Numbered from the stretch's first letter, positions 1 to 7,527 are shown. The stretch is 10,272 nucleotides of DNA from Candidatus Cloacimonadota bacterium (GCA_027318525.1 DAHVPA010000055.1:1-10272); one strand, 5' to 3'. A program made the numbers and translations. Notes: generated by a model from the letters alone, not told the origin.

Positions 1-14
1 TTAATGTATTTGTC

Positions 15-42
15 TTGACGTCTTTGCTACAGAGGTTAAAAT
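15..42 (+). promoter_or_regulatory. Candidate sigma-70 promoter for the membrane protein-trmB-dgt operon
   Basis: A TTGACG box at 15-20 and a TAAAAT box at 37-42 are separated by 16 bases. Each matches the sigma-70 consensus at five of six positions. Transcription would begin near base 49, giving a leader of a few tens of bases before the first gene. The window starts only 14 bases upstream, so any operator further up is not visible. Confidence 0.45.
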
Positions 43-85
43 TGATTTTCTGTAAATAAGTCAAATGAAAAATGGAAAGTGCCTC

Positions 86-751
86 ATGAATGATGCTCAG
101 CGAATGTTTCTAAGGCTGGCACTGACAGTGCTGGTTCCGCTTCTGGCAGTAACTTTGGGTGGTCTGATGATGTATCAGACTTTTACCGCCTTCTTCTTTC
201 CTGTAACAGCATCCGGCTCGGGAGAATTCAATGGTCCGGCGGCGATTTACTATGCCCTCACGTTTGTTGTGGCTCTAATGTATTTCTTTCAGAAACAGGG
301 CTTAAAAGGCTTTGATTTAATCGCATTGGGACTTTTGGCACTGGTCTATTCTCTGGCACTGCAAAATCTGACTCCCCTGGTGCACCGTCCCATCCATGTT
401 TATATTTTGCCCCAACTGGCATTGTTTTTACTGTTGTGGCTGGTCCTTAAATACATCTTTATGAACAGGATGTTCCGCACAGTGCGGCTGATAATCTTTT
501 CTGTCCTGGGGGCTGCCGCCTTTACCATAAGCTTTTGGCTGCAATATGCGCTGCTGCATCAAATCAGGGAAGCCAACTTTCTGCAGGTGCGTTTTCTGAG
601 CGGACTCTTCCTCTTTGTCTTTATGGGAGTGGGGCTGACGATTGTAGAAAATATCCTGCTCAGGATGGATATCAGTGAGCTGAAGAAGATAAGCAATCAT
701 GGCTCAGCAGATGATTCTGTGGATACAGGAGACAATGACAAAACTGATTGA
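86..751 (+). CDS. Hypothetical six-helix inner-membrane protein
   Basis: I do not recognise the family. From the ATG at 86 it has 221 residues with six strongly hydrophobic stretches, roughly 11-34, 52-68, 76-93, 106-124, 134-154 and 169-188, joined by short loops. The tail (about 192-221) is hydrophilic and rich in Asp, Ser and Lys, and probably cytoplasmic. No catalytic motif or transporter signature is visible. I chose 86 because GGAAAG lies 6 bases upstream. An in-frame ATG at 65 would add seven polar residues but has no ribosome binding site. The 3' end overlaps trmB, so the two are probably co-transcribed and translationally coupled. The overlap says nothing firm about function, since trmB neighbours vary widely. 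It could be a small integral-membrane accessory protein; no substrate can be named. Confidence 0.8.
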   Translation: MNDAQRMFLRLALTVLVPLLAVTLGGLMMYQTFTAFFFPVTASGSGEFNGPAAIYYALTFVVALMYFFQKQGLKGFDLIALGLLALVYSLALQNLTPLVHRPIHVYILPQLALFLLLWLVLKYIFMNRMFRTVRLIIFSVLGAAAFTISFWLQYALLHQIREANFLQVRFLSGLFLFVFMGVGLTIVENILLRMDISELKKISNHGSADDSVDTGDNDKTD

Positions 752-1373
752 GACGCCGGAATTTCTGGCGCGCAAGGAATATTTTCTCATCCGGGTCGAG
801 AAGGGCAGGCAGATAGATTTTGTTGAGATTTTTGGCAATTCACAGCCTGTCTATCTGGAAATCGGCAGCGGCAAGGGGGAATTTATATCCGAGTATCCGC
901 TGTTGCATCCACAGTGGAACTTCATAGGATTTGAACTGCAGCAGAAACGGGTGGAAATCTCACTCCGCAAACTGGACATAACAAAACACCCAAACGTCAG
1001 AATGGCGACCTTTAAGATAGACCATGAGATAATCCGGCTTTTTCCAAAAAACTCAGTGAGCGGAGTATTTATCCAACATCCGGACCCCTGGCCCAAACGC
1101 AAACACTTCAAACGGAGACTGGTGCAGCAAAGCTTTCTGGATGCACTGAGCACAATCCTCAAACCCGGGGGAATGATTCAGGTCTCAACCGACCACGAAG
1201 AATATGCCAACTGGATATGGAAGGCATTTTCCAAGCGGGAAGATTTTTTACCCAAACAGGAAGGCGGCATCAGCTTTGAACCCTTGCTGGACGAACATGT
1301 GACCACCTTTTATGAACGTGAACAACGCCGGCTGGGATATGAACCCCGCCATATGCTGTTTGAAAAAAGATAA
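735..1373 (+). CDS. trmB: tRNA (guanine-N7-)-methyltransferase TrmB
   Basis: TrmB transfers a methyl group from S-adenosylmethionine to N7 of G46 in the variable loop of tRNAs, in the cytoplasm. From the ATG at 735 the protein has 212 residues, a normal length for the family. The SAM-binding loop EIGSGKGEF is at 42-50, followed by the FE acidic residue at 66-67. The diagnostic TrmB block HPDPWPKRKH with KRR just after it is at 115-128, and STD of the substrate pocket at 151-153. The conserved C-terminal pattern TTFYEREQRRLGYEP is also present. The start is ambiguous. ATG 735 has AGGAG at 727-731, only 3 bases away, while ATG 699 is in frame, adds 12 residues and has no clear Shine-Dalgarno. 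Either start overlaps the end of the membrane-protein gene (to 751). The protein lies second in the operon, 37 bases ahead of the dGTPase gene. Family assignment is very secure. Confidence 0.95.
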   Translation: MTKLIETPEFLARKEYFLIRVEKGRQIDFVEIFGNSQPVYLEIGSGKGEFISEYPLLHPQWNFIGFELQQKRVEISLRKLDITKHPNVRMATFKIDHEIIRLFPKNSVSGVFIQHPDPWPKRKHFKRRLVQQSFLDALSTILKPGGMIQVSTDHEEYANWIWKAFSKREDFLPKQEGGISFEPLLDEHVTTFYEREQRRLGYEPRHMLFEKR

Positions 1374-1410
1374 AACTGCACTATCTTATGAGTAAACAAA
1401 GAGGTCATAA

Positions 1411-2562
1411 ATGAAAGAAAAAATCAACGAGATTTATAATCAGATTCAGAATAAATATGAAAGCGTCCTTTCTGAACAGGCAACATCCTGTTCACAAGCA
1501 TACAGGATGAAAGCAGAAGAGCCGGATATCCTGCGTTCCTGCTTTGCCATAGACAGAGACAGAATCCTGTATAGCGGCGCTTATCGCAGATACCACGGCA
1601 AGACGCAGGTTTTTTCCTTCACCAATCTGTTTGACGAAGAAATGACAAACCGTAACCTGCATATTGCCTATGTGTCGCAAATCTCAAGGACCATTGGCAA
1701 ATATCTGGGGCTAAACCTGGAATTGATTGAGGCAATTGCTTTGGGGCATGACCTGGGGCATTGTCCATTTGGTCACGATGGTGAGATGGCACTGAGCAAA
1801 TGCTGTGCTCAGCATGGTATCGGGCACTTTCACCATAACATCGAAAGCCTGCACATCGTTGATCATATATCCAATAAGGGAAAGGGGCTGAACCTGACGT
1901 TCCAGGTGCGGGACGGCATCATCTCACACGATGGGGAAGTCCATAATACCCAGCTCAGACCCCAAGCCGATAAACAAGAAGTGGATATCGAATCATATAT
2001 TTCCAGGAAAAAAGCAGGGGAGAAAGCGAGCTGGATGCCTGCAACGCTGGAAGGATGCGTGGTCAGAATCACGGATACCATTGCTTATATAGGTCAGGAC
2101 ATCGAAGACGCCATCAGATATAACATCCTCAAAAGAGAAGACCTGCCCAAAGACTGCACGGATTATCTGGGCTCACGCAACAGCCAGATTATTGATACAT
2201 TGGTCAAAAGTGTGATTGTCAACAGCTTTGAAAAAGACTATATAGCTTTTGACGACGAAACATCCGAATATCTGCTCAAACTCAAGAAGTTCAATTATGC
2301 CCGCATATATACTGACGACAACGTAAAAAAATCCAACCAGATTATCTACCGGACAATGGGTATCCTGTTTGATAAATATCTGGAAGACCTGGAAACAGAC
2401 AACAGAGAATCAAAAATCTTCGGGCATTTCCTCAATTATAAAGAATCGGATTACAGTGAGAGATTCAGTCCTGCAGAGCAGGTGAGGGATTTCATTGCCA
2501 CCATGACAGACAGGTATTTCAATCAGGAGATAAAAGACTATTTAGTGCCTTGGAAATGGTAA
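1411..2562 (+). CDS. dgt: Deoxyguanosinetriphosphate triphosphohydrolase-like HD protein
   Basis: This is a dNTP triphosphohydrolase of the HD superfamily. Such enzymes split dNTPs into deoxynucleoside and triphosphate and help set the dNTP pool. The 383 residues show the family order: FAIDRDRILYSGAYRR (45-60), KTQVF (64-68), the first metal ligand H84 in RNLH, the HD pair H113-D114 within ALGHDLGHCPFGHDGE, the HN pair near 142-143, ISHDGE (171-176) and the distal ligand D222 in RITDT. All expected metal ligands are present, so it should be active. Substrate preference (dGTP or broader) cannot be read from sequence. GAGG lies 6 bases before the ATG. It is the last gene of the plus-strand run. 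Only 13 bases separate its TAA from the end of the convergent deacetylase gene, and I see no hairpin terminator between them. Confidence 0.93.
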   Translation: MKEKINEIYNQIQNKYESVLSEQATSCSQAYRMKAEEPDILRSCFAIDRDRILYSGAYRRYHGKTQVFSFTNLFDEEMTNRNLHIAYVSQISRTIGKYLGLNLELIEAIALGHDLGHCPFGHDGEMALSKCCAQHGIGHFHHNIESLHIVDHISNKGKGLNLTFQVRDGIISHDGEVHNTQLRPQADKQEVDIESYISRKKAGEKASWMPATLEGCVVRITDTIAYIGQDIEDAIRYNILKREDLPKDCTDYLGSRNSQIIDTLVKSVIVNSFEKDYIAFDDETSEYLLKLKKFNYARIYTDDNVKKSNQIIYRTMGILFDKYLEDLETDNRESKIFGHFLNYKESDYSERFSPAEQVRDFIATMTDRYFNQEIKDYLVPWKW

Positions 2563-2575
2563 AGGGTTTCCTATA

Positions 2576-3307
2576 TCAATCCAGATAGTCGAGAGCTTCG
2601 CTGAGGGGCATGACTTTGATGCCGCGGGACTCAATATTATGCATCAGACGGGCAAAATCCTCGGGATGGTAGCTAGTGGCATAAGTTGTGCTCTGCTCAC
2701 TGATATCATGAAAAAGGAACACCACCAGGTTTTCCCTTTCCATCATACCTTGAGCAATCCTTCCATAAGCCACATCCGGACTCATCGAATTGATGACGTC
2801 AAAACTGCCTACGCAGGTGCGCTCAATCGGCTGACGCATCGAAACATTAAAACAGGTACGGATGTTTTTATAGAAGCTGTTGATAAGAGGATAATATTCA
2901 ACCGGACAATATCCAAACGTGGTGGCAAAGGAAACCGGCTGCAATCCGTGACTCTGTAGATTTTGATAATCAGTGGCAATAGTGAACCTGGCTTGCTCAT
3001 AAGTCAAGGTGGATAGTGCTTCATGATTGAGGGTATGACCGCCAATTTCCCATCCAAATGTGTGTTTCAGAGAATCCAACTGAGCCCAGGTAAGTCTCCC
3101 CTGATTGCCAATTCTGCCTGAATTGGCAAAAACAGTTCCTCTAAAACCATATTCCTGCATGATGGGAAGGGCATTTGTCCAGACGCTAGCACAACTGTCA
3201 TCAAAGGTAAGGCACAGGATAAAATCATCATTCGGAACTTTACTGGTGTAGCGGCATCCAAACAGAAAAACAGAGACTAAAAGCAATGCCAAGCCTTTCC
3301 TGAGCAT
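2576..3307 (-). CDS. Polysaccharide deacetylase (NodB-fold, CE4) lipoprotein
   Basis: The protein is predicted to be a lipoprotein with a carbohydrate-esterase-4 domain, a family of metal-dependent enzymes that remove acetyl groups from N-acetylated glycans such as peptidoglycan or exopolysaccharide. Its 243 residues start with a lipoprotein signal ending in the lipobox LFGC (Cys18). NodB motif 1, LTFDDS, is at 33-38 (D36, D37); motif 2, HTLNH, at 91-95 supplies the two metal-binding histidines; FLFHDI at 197-202 matches the late catalytic-His motif. The usual Arg/Pro-containing motif 3 is replaced by FATTFGY at 127-133, as in more divergent members, so the substrate is uncertain. The gene starts 3 bases after the stop of the barrel-like gene, with AGGATGAG upstream inside that gene's end, so the two form an operon. 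The pairing suggests envelope or surface-glycan processing, which is inference only. Confidence 0.88.
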   Translation of the reverse strand: MLRKGLALLLVSVFLFGCRYTSKVPNDDFILCLTFDDSCASVWTNALPIMQEYGFRGTVFANSGRIGNQGRLTWAQLDSLKHTFGWEIGGHTLNHEALSTLTYEQARFTIATDYQNLQSHGLQPVSFATTFGYCPVEYYPLINSFYKNIRTCFNVSMRQPIERTCVGSFDVINSMSPDVAYGRIAQGMMERENLVVFLFHDISEQSTTYATSYHPEDFARLMHNIESRGIKVMPLSEALDYLD

Positions 3308-3310
3308 ATC

Positions 3311-4324
3311 TTATCTCATCCTAAAAGTGGTTTGAATCCCGGCTTGGGAATAATCACGGCTTTGGGTAAGGTCGTTATAATCAAAGAAAAAACCAACAGA
3401 AATGTCCTTATGTGGTGAGTAATCCAAGTCAAAGAAACCTGTATGGGCTCGTTCTCCGGGCAGAGACTGGGTTCGATAACCAATCATGCCGACAACCCTT
3501 TTCAAACTATGCTGCAGGCAGATTTCGTTCATATCTTGGATATCTGTGCTGGTTGGTGTGGTCTTCAGGTCTGAGCTTATAATCAGGCTGAAAGAATTAA
3601 TCGGATTATAACTGATTTCACTAACTGCATGCCAGTTATCCATTTGCGGGTAGACACCGGATTTGATGTAGTAACTGCATTCTCCGGCAAAATGAAACCT
3701 GAGATGCTTCAAAACGGCAGTTGCATCATATCCGGCATTGAACATATGAACTGAGTAGTGGCTGTCGTTATGAACATAGATTCCATATAATTGCAGTCCC
3801 AACGCATCACCCTTGTATTGAAAATCATATTCCGCCAGGAAGCGATTCAGGCTATTACCGCCCAAACCTATTCTGGAAGTGGTTTCCCCAAATGATTGGG
3901 CAATATTTACGCCCTGCCATCTGAATTCCGTTAGAGCATTGCGTTTATGTAGTTTGTCAGCAGTCCTTCTATTATAAAAGAAAAAGTCCTTACCAAAACC
4001 AAAATCACAGACGGAGAAACGCATGGCAGTCTGTCTGCAGACAAAATCAAGCAAAGCTTCATCAATTATGACTTGTGATGCAAGTCTTTGTTCCTGATTG
4101 GTGAGAGCCAGCCTTGCCCTGAGTCCGTTGCTAAAAGTGGTGTCCACTGCTGCTTTTAACTTGTAAAAGTTGTCCCAGCCTGCACTGGAGTCATCATCAC
4201 CCGGGAAAAACTTATAGCTTTGCGAATTCCACCAATCCAGTTGTAGCGGTATTACTACTGCAGCTAGATTTATGACTGCAAGTAGGATTAAGATTAGAGT
4301 GCATGCTTTATATCTGAGAATCAT
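3311..4324 (-). CDS. Exported beta-barrel-like protein, function unknown
   Basis: I do not recognise a named family. The 337-residue product begins with a Sec signal (residues 1 to about 22: Arg/Lys near the start, then a long Leu/Ile/Val core and a small-residue end). The rest has no transmembrane helix. From about residue 50 it alternates hydrophobic and polar residues in short strands ending in aromatic positions, with charged or Gly/Asn turns (for example around 130-160, 170-205 and 285-337). That is the pattern of an outer-membrane beta-barrel. It lacks the common terminal Phe, ending in Thr-Phe-Arg-Met-Arg. The start is supported by GGAAG (4329-4333) 4 bases upstream and a promoter at 4344-4372. 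It is first in the operon with the deacetylase lipoprotein and divergent from the secreted peptidase, which suggests a cell-surface role. A periplasmic beta-rich protein remains possible. Confidence 0.75.
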   Translation of the reverse strand: MILRYKACTLILILLAVINLAAVVIPLQLDWWNSQSYKFFPGDDDSSAGWDNFYKLKAAVDTTFSNGLRARLALTNQEQRLASQVIIDEALLDFVCRQTAMRFSVCDFGFGKDFFFYNRRTADKLHKRNALTEFRWQGVNIAQSFGETTSRIGLGGNSLNRFLAEYDFQYKGDALGLQLYGIYVHNDSHYSVHMFNAGYDATAVLKHLRFHFAGECSYYIKSGVYPQMDNWHAVSEISYNPINSFSLIISSDLKTTPTSTDIQDMNEICLQHSLKRVVGMIGYRTQSLPGERAHTGFFDLDYSPHKDISVGFFFDYNDLTQSRDYSQAGIQTTFRMR

Positions 4325-4343
4325 ATTTCTTCCATTTGTTTTA

Positions 4344-4372
4344 CTTAAATCATGCTTTTAGCACGCTGTCAA
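4344..4372 (-). promoter_or_regulatory. Candidate sigma-70 promoter for the barrel-deacetylase operon
   Basis: On the minus strand TTGACA (4372-4367) is followed after exactly 17 bases by TTTAAG (4349-4344). The -35 box is perfect and the -10 matches at four of six positions. Transcription would start near 4337, leaving a short leader that contains the GGAAG ribosome binding site. Confidence 0.5.
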
Positions 4373-4410
4373 CAATTTTCCGTCCACTGGCTCTCTAATT
4401 GCATTAAAGA

Positions 4411-4439
4411 TTGACAAAAAGTGCTTTGATATCTAAATG
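4411..4439 (+). promoter_or_regulatory. Candidate promoter for the secreted C39-like peptidase
   Basis: A perfect TTGACA at 4411-4416 reads toward the peptidase gene. At a 17-base spacing the -10 would be TAAATG (4434-4439), a weak match of about three of six positions, so the -35 box is the main evidence. It lies back to back with the opposite promoter at 4344-4372, with 38 bases between the two TTGACA boxes, leaving room for a shared regulator site. Confidence 0.35.
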
Positions 4440-4474
4440 GAACGAATTCTCAGGCATACACTTAGGTAAATTAC

Positions 4475-5476
4475 ATGAAAAAAATATATACTATCATGAT
4501 ACTACTGACAGCAATCAGTTATCTGGCAGCAGTGGATTTTCCCTGGTATTCCCAGGGTGATGAAAGATGGAAACAGGAAAGACTGGGCAAATCGGGAAGG
4601 ACAATTGGTCGCAGTGGTTGTGTCCTGAGCTGTCTTTCCATGTTGCTTAATGCAGAGGCATCCAATCCCCGAATCACCCCTGACGAACTCAATGAATGGC
4701 TCAGGCAAAACGGAGGTTATTCCGGTTCAAACATGCGTTGGCAAGTACCCGGCGAACTTGATGGCGCTGGAAAAGGTCTGGAGCTTGTCGCACAGGATAG
4801 AAAACCCAACAACTGGAAGTTCTTAAGCGAACAATTGGACAAAGGCAATAAAGTAATCGTCAAAGTCAAAGGCAGAAGGAGCCATTGGGTCTTGGTAACC
4901 AGACGCAACGGACCATATAACAAAGCTTCCTCATATCCAATCAATGATCCGGGGACTCTTGATTATAAAGAGAGGACCTTGGCGCATTTCGGCGGTTTCA
5001 AAGCAGCACGTTCTTATTCTGGCAACTGGCTGGATGAAGAAGCTTTCAAACTTGAAACAGATATACAGGTAGTGCCTGTCGAAAGTGATGAATACATGTT
5101 TTATGATCTGTTCAATTCTCCGCATCCTGCCGACGTTTATGTTAGAATTCAAAACAACTTGTCTGTGCCCATCTCAGGGTATTTCATCCTGGGATTGTTT
5201 GACAAAGACAACAAGTTCATGCAGACAGTGGCATATGAGCATGCCAATGTTGATTCCAGCGCTTATTATGACCTGATGTATGAAATGGATGATATTTCAG
5301 AACTGCAGCAGAATGGCGCTTATGTAAACATAATTTACAGCAAATACTTCTCGAATATGCCATCTTTAAATGATACTGTAGCACTGATGAAAAACAAGGA
5401 CAATGACCCCAATCTTAATAAATCCGATCCCAATTACACAGATATCCCGGATGAACTGGAAAGCTCAATAGATTAG
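4475..5476 (+). CDS. Secreted C39-like (papain-fold) cysteine peptidase
   Basis: The 333-residue protein has a Sec signal (residues 1-19, basic start, hydrophobic core, LAA before the cut) and so acts outside the cytoplasm. Residues about 21-180 resemble the Peptidase_C39_2 family: WYSQGDERW at 24-32, the nucleophile Cys49 in RSGCVLSCLSML, the catalytic His137 in SHWVLV, and Asp158 in INDPG. The triad is therefore complete. Residues about 195-333 form a second, beta-rich, acidic region (strands around 209-232 and 245-260) that I cannot assign. Unlike C39 peptidases of bacteriocin exporters, it has no ABC-transporter domains and no bacteriocin precursor gene is visible beside it. The target may therefore be a cell-wall or environmental peptide. 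The start has a weak AGG ribosome site upstream. Its stop codon overlaps that of dapD. Confidence 0.85.
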   Translation: MKKIYTIMILLTAISYLAAVDFPWYSQGDERWKQERLGKSGRTIGRSGCVLSCLSMLLNAEASNPRITPDELNEWLRQNGGYSGSNMRWQVPGELDGAGKGLELVAQDRKPNNWKFLSEQLDKGNKVIVKVKGRRSHWVLVTRRNGPYNKASSYPINDPGTLDYKERTLAHFGGFKAARSYSGNWLDEEAFKLETDIQVVPVESDEYMFYDLFNSPHPADVYVRIQNNLSVPISGYFILGLFDKDNKFMQTVAYEHANVDSSAYYDLMYEMDDISELQQNGAYVNIIYSKYFSNMPSLNDTVALMKNKDNDPNLNKSDPNYTDIPDELESSID

Positions 5477-6303
5477 TCCAGACTTTGTCTCAGATCCTGT
5501 TCCAAAATTACTGACATTTCCGTTTTTTCGTCTCTATACTTGATAATGATAGGACAATACACACTGAATTCATGATTACTTTTCAAAGGTCTGCTGCCGG
5601 GGACAACCACTGCATTTTCCGGTAAAGTTACAGCTTTACCGGCTTCTTTCGGTAAGTAGTTGTCATTAACAGCATCATACACTGGTGTGGATGCTGTCAG
5701 AATCGTTCCGGAAGCAATTACAGCCCGTCTCCGGACGATTACACCTTCATAAATTCCGGTATTGCCACCCACGAATACTCCATCTTCTATGATTACAGGG
5801 CAACTTCCGATTGGTTCCAACACGCCTCCAATCATTGCTCCTGCAGAAAGATGCACATCTTTGCCGATCTGAGCGCAACTGCCTACCAAAGCATGGGAAT
5901 CAACCAGAGTCCCGCTATCGACATAAGCTCCCACATTGATAAAAGCAGGGGGCATAATCCCTACTCCAGGTGCAATGTAACAACCATTACGGATGGAAGT
6001 TCCGCCGGGCACGATACGAATCTGGTCTTTTAGGAAAACTTGCTTTTCGGGAAGGGTGTCTTTGTCGAAGAAGCTCTTGGAACTGCTCCAGCCCATCTCT
6101 GCCAGACTTCCCATCCTGAAACCAATTAGGATACCCATTTTAACCCAGCTGTTTACTATCCAAGTCCCTTCCTGCTTTTCGGCAGAGCGGATAACTCCTT
6201 TGTTCAGCTGATCCATAAACTGATTAAACAGCTCCCGGTGGGCAGATGTGTAATCTGCCGGTTTTTCTTCATACAGCCTGATTATTTGTTCTTTAAAATC
6301 CAT
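5473..6303 (-). CDS. dapD: 2,3,4,5-tetrahydropyridine-2,6-dicarboxylate N-succinyltransferase DapD
   Basis: DapD uses succinyl-CoA to open and succinylate tetrahydrodipicolinate, giving N-succinyl-2-amino-6-oxopimelate in the succinylase branch of lysine and meso-diaminopimelate synthesis. The 276 residues match the Enterobacteria-type enzyme along their length: NSWVK (51-55), FFDK (78-81), the PGG turn (99-101), then the left-handed beta-helix with GAYVDSGTLVD (126-136), VGSCAQIGKDVHLS (140-153) and GGVLEP (159-164). The C-terminal YCPIIIKY strand is also typical. The length equals the family's usual 270-280. AGGA lies 9 bases before the ATG, and the TGA of the upstream aminotransferase gene sits inside that TGAGGA sequence, so translation is probably coupled. 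It ends with a 4-base overlap of opposed stop codons with the peptidase gene. Confidence 0.95.
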   Translation of the reverse strand: MDFKEQIIRLYEEKPADYTSAHRELFNQFMDQLNKGVIRSAEKQEGTWIVNSWVKMGILIGFRMGSLAEMGWSSSKSFFDKDTLPEKQVFLKDQIRIVPGGTSIRNGCYIAPGVGIMPPAFINVGAYVDSGTLVDSHALVGSCAQIGKDVHLSAGAMIGGVLEPIGSCPVIIEDGVFVGGNTGIYEGVIVRRRAVIASGTILTASTPVYDAVNDNYLPKEAGKAVTLPENAVVVPGSRPLKSNHEFSVYCPIIIKYRDEKTEMSVILEQDLRQSLD

Positions 6304-6314
6304 CTTTTATTTCC

Positions 6315-7481
6315 TCATTTGAATATGTCGAATAGCTTATCACAGGCAAGACTGAGAACTGAGCGCGGACAGCCGAAATTGATTCTGACAAAACCGCTGC
6401 CATCTGTCCCGTATGTCTTACCGGGATTTAATGCCAGACCTGCCTGATTAATCAGTAGGTCCGATATAGCCTGATCATTCAGTCCTGTAGAGCGGCAGTC
6501 AATCCAAGCCAGGAAAGTCGCTTCCGGTTTGATTGCTTTTAGTCTGGGCAGTTTAGTATCGATATAATCGCAAAGCATGTCCCTGTTTTGTTCCAGATAC
6601 TTCAGCAGTGCTTGCAGCCAGGGATAGCCACTTTCATATGCTGTTTTCAGAGCTGTTATGCCAAAGCTGTTGCCCAGATACAAGTGCATGGTCTGAACAT
6701 AGTCATTAAAGCTTTTCCTGAGTTTCGGATTGCTGATGACGATGGCGGAAGTGCAGAGCCCTGCAAGGTTGAAGCTTTTGCTGGGGGAATAGCAGGTGAG
6801 AGTAAACTGGTTGAAATCCTCCAGAGCGGCAAAAGCTCTATGGGTATTTCCGGAATAGACCAAATCAGCATGGATTTCATCTGCTACTACTATTACTTTA
6901 TACTTTCTGCACAATCTGCCTATCTTCAGCAGTTCTGTTTCTGACCAGGCTCTGCCCACGGGATTGTGCGGACTGCACAGAAAGAACATTTTTGCTTGTT
7001 TGAGTTTAACTTCAAAATCGTCAAAGTCGATTTCATAGCGAGAACCCTGCAAGCTGAGTGGGTTTGTCAGCAGCTTTCTGTCATTGGCTTGCACTGCTTC
7101 AAAGAAAGGGTCATAGACAGGCGTCTGCACCAGGATGCCGTCACCCGGCTCTGTAAGAGTCACGACTGCGATATTCAGAGCTGTAACGATGCCCGGGGTA
7201 CTGATAATCCAATCTCTTTCAATCTGCCAGCCATAGCGTCTGTCAACCCAGTTGATTATGCTTTCGTAATAGGCATCCAGACGCAGGTTGTAGCCAAAGA
7301 TTGGGTGCGATAGCCTTGCCTGCATAGCTTCCAGGATTTCCGGTGCTATGGCAAAATCCATATCCGCCACCCAGAGCGGCAGCAGGTCAGCTTTACCAAA
7401 CAGCAACTTCAAACCATCAGCTTTGAAGCAGCCTGTGTTTTTTCTGTCGATGACTGTGTCAAAATCATATCTTGGTTGCAT
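6315..7481 (-). CDS. MalY/PatB-type PLP-dependent aminotransferase (cystathionine beta-lyase-like)
   Basis: This is a fold-type I PLP enzyme of aminotransferase class I/II, closest in motif pattern to MalY/PatB proteins, which include C-S beta-lyases and aminotransferases. Numbered from the ATG at 7481 (388 residues), it has YDFDTVIDR at the start, LPLWVADMDF (34-43), Tyr123 in TPVYDPFF, Asn173 in SPHNPVGR, Asp201 in VADEIHADL, the PLP lysine Lys235 in SPSKSFNLAGL, and the carboxylate-binding Arg366 in GFVRINFGCPR. All core residues are present. I prefer ATG 7481 to an in-frame TTG at 7493: the family begins close to YDFD, and the promoter at 7499-7527 would start transcription at or beyond the TTG. 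It is followed 11 bases later by dapD, so a role as the N-succinyl-diaminopimelate aminotransferase is a reasonable inference. Sulfur amino acid beta-lyase activity is the alternative. Confidence 0.9.
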   Translation of the reverse strand: MQPRYDFDTVIDRKNTGCFKADGLKLLFGKADLLPLWVADMDFAIAPEILEAMQARLSHPIFGYNLRLDAYYESIINWVDRRYGWQIERDWIISTPGIVTALNIAVVTLTEPGDGILVQTPVYDPFFEAVQANDRKLLTNPLSLQGSRYEIDFDDFEVKLKQAKMFFLCSPHNPVGRAWSETELLKIGRLCRKYKVIVVADEIHADLVYSGNTHRAFAALEDFNQFTLTCYSPSKSFNLAGLCTSAIVISNPKLRKSFNDYVQTMHLYLGNSFGITALKTAYESGYPWLQALLKYLEQNRDMLCDYIDTKLPRLKAIKPEATFLAWIDCRSTGLNDQAISDLLINQAGLALNPGKTYGTDGSGFVRINFGCPRSVLSLACDKLFDIFK

Positions 7482-7498
7482 CTGTTTTTCCAAAGTCC

Positions 7499-7527
7499 CT
7501 TCTATCCTTGTTCAGCTTGTCTGTCAA
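7499..7527 (-). promoter_or_regulatory. Candidate sigma-70 promoter for the aminotransferase-dapD operon
   Basis: On the minus strand TTGACA (7527-7522) and TAGAAG (7504-7499) are separated by 17 bases. The first box is perfect and the second matches four of six positions. The predicted transcription start falls near 7492, about 11 bases before the ATG at 7481. This supports that ATG over the TTG at 7493. Confidence 0.5.

Noticed and set aside
4475..5476. Bacteriocin export system built around the C39-like peptidase
   Set aside because: No ABC transporter domains, no accessory secretion protein and no short Gly-Gly leader peptide are visible near the gene.
5986..5992. Another ATTACGG copy inside dapD
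   Set aside because: A single 7-base match inside a coding region, without phase or partners, is expected by chance.
6966..7313. Plus-strand reading frame of 115 residues opposite the aminotransferase
   Set aside because: It lies entirely within a well-supported gene on the other strand and resembles no protein family.
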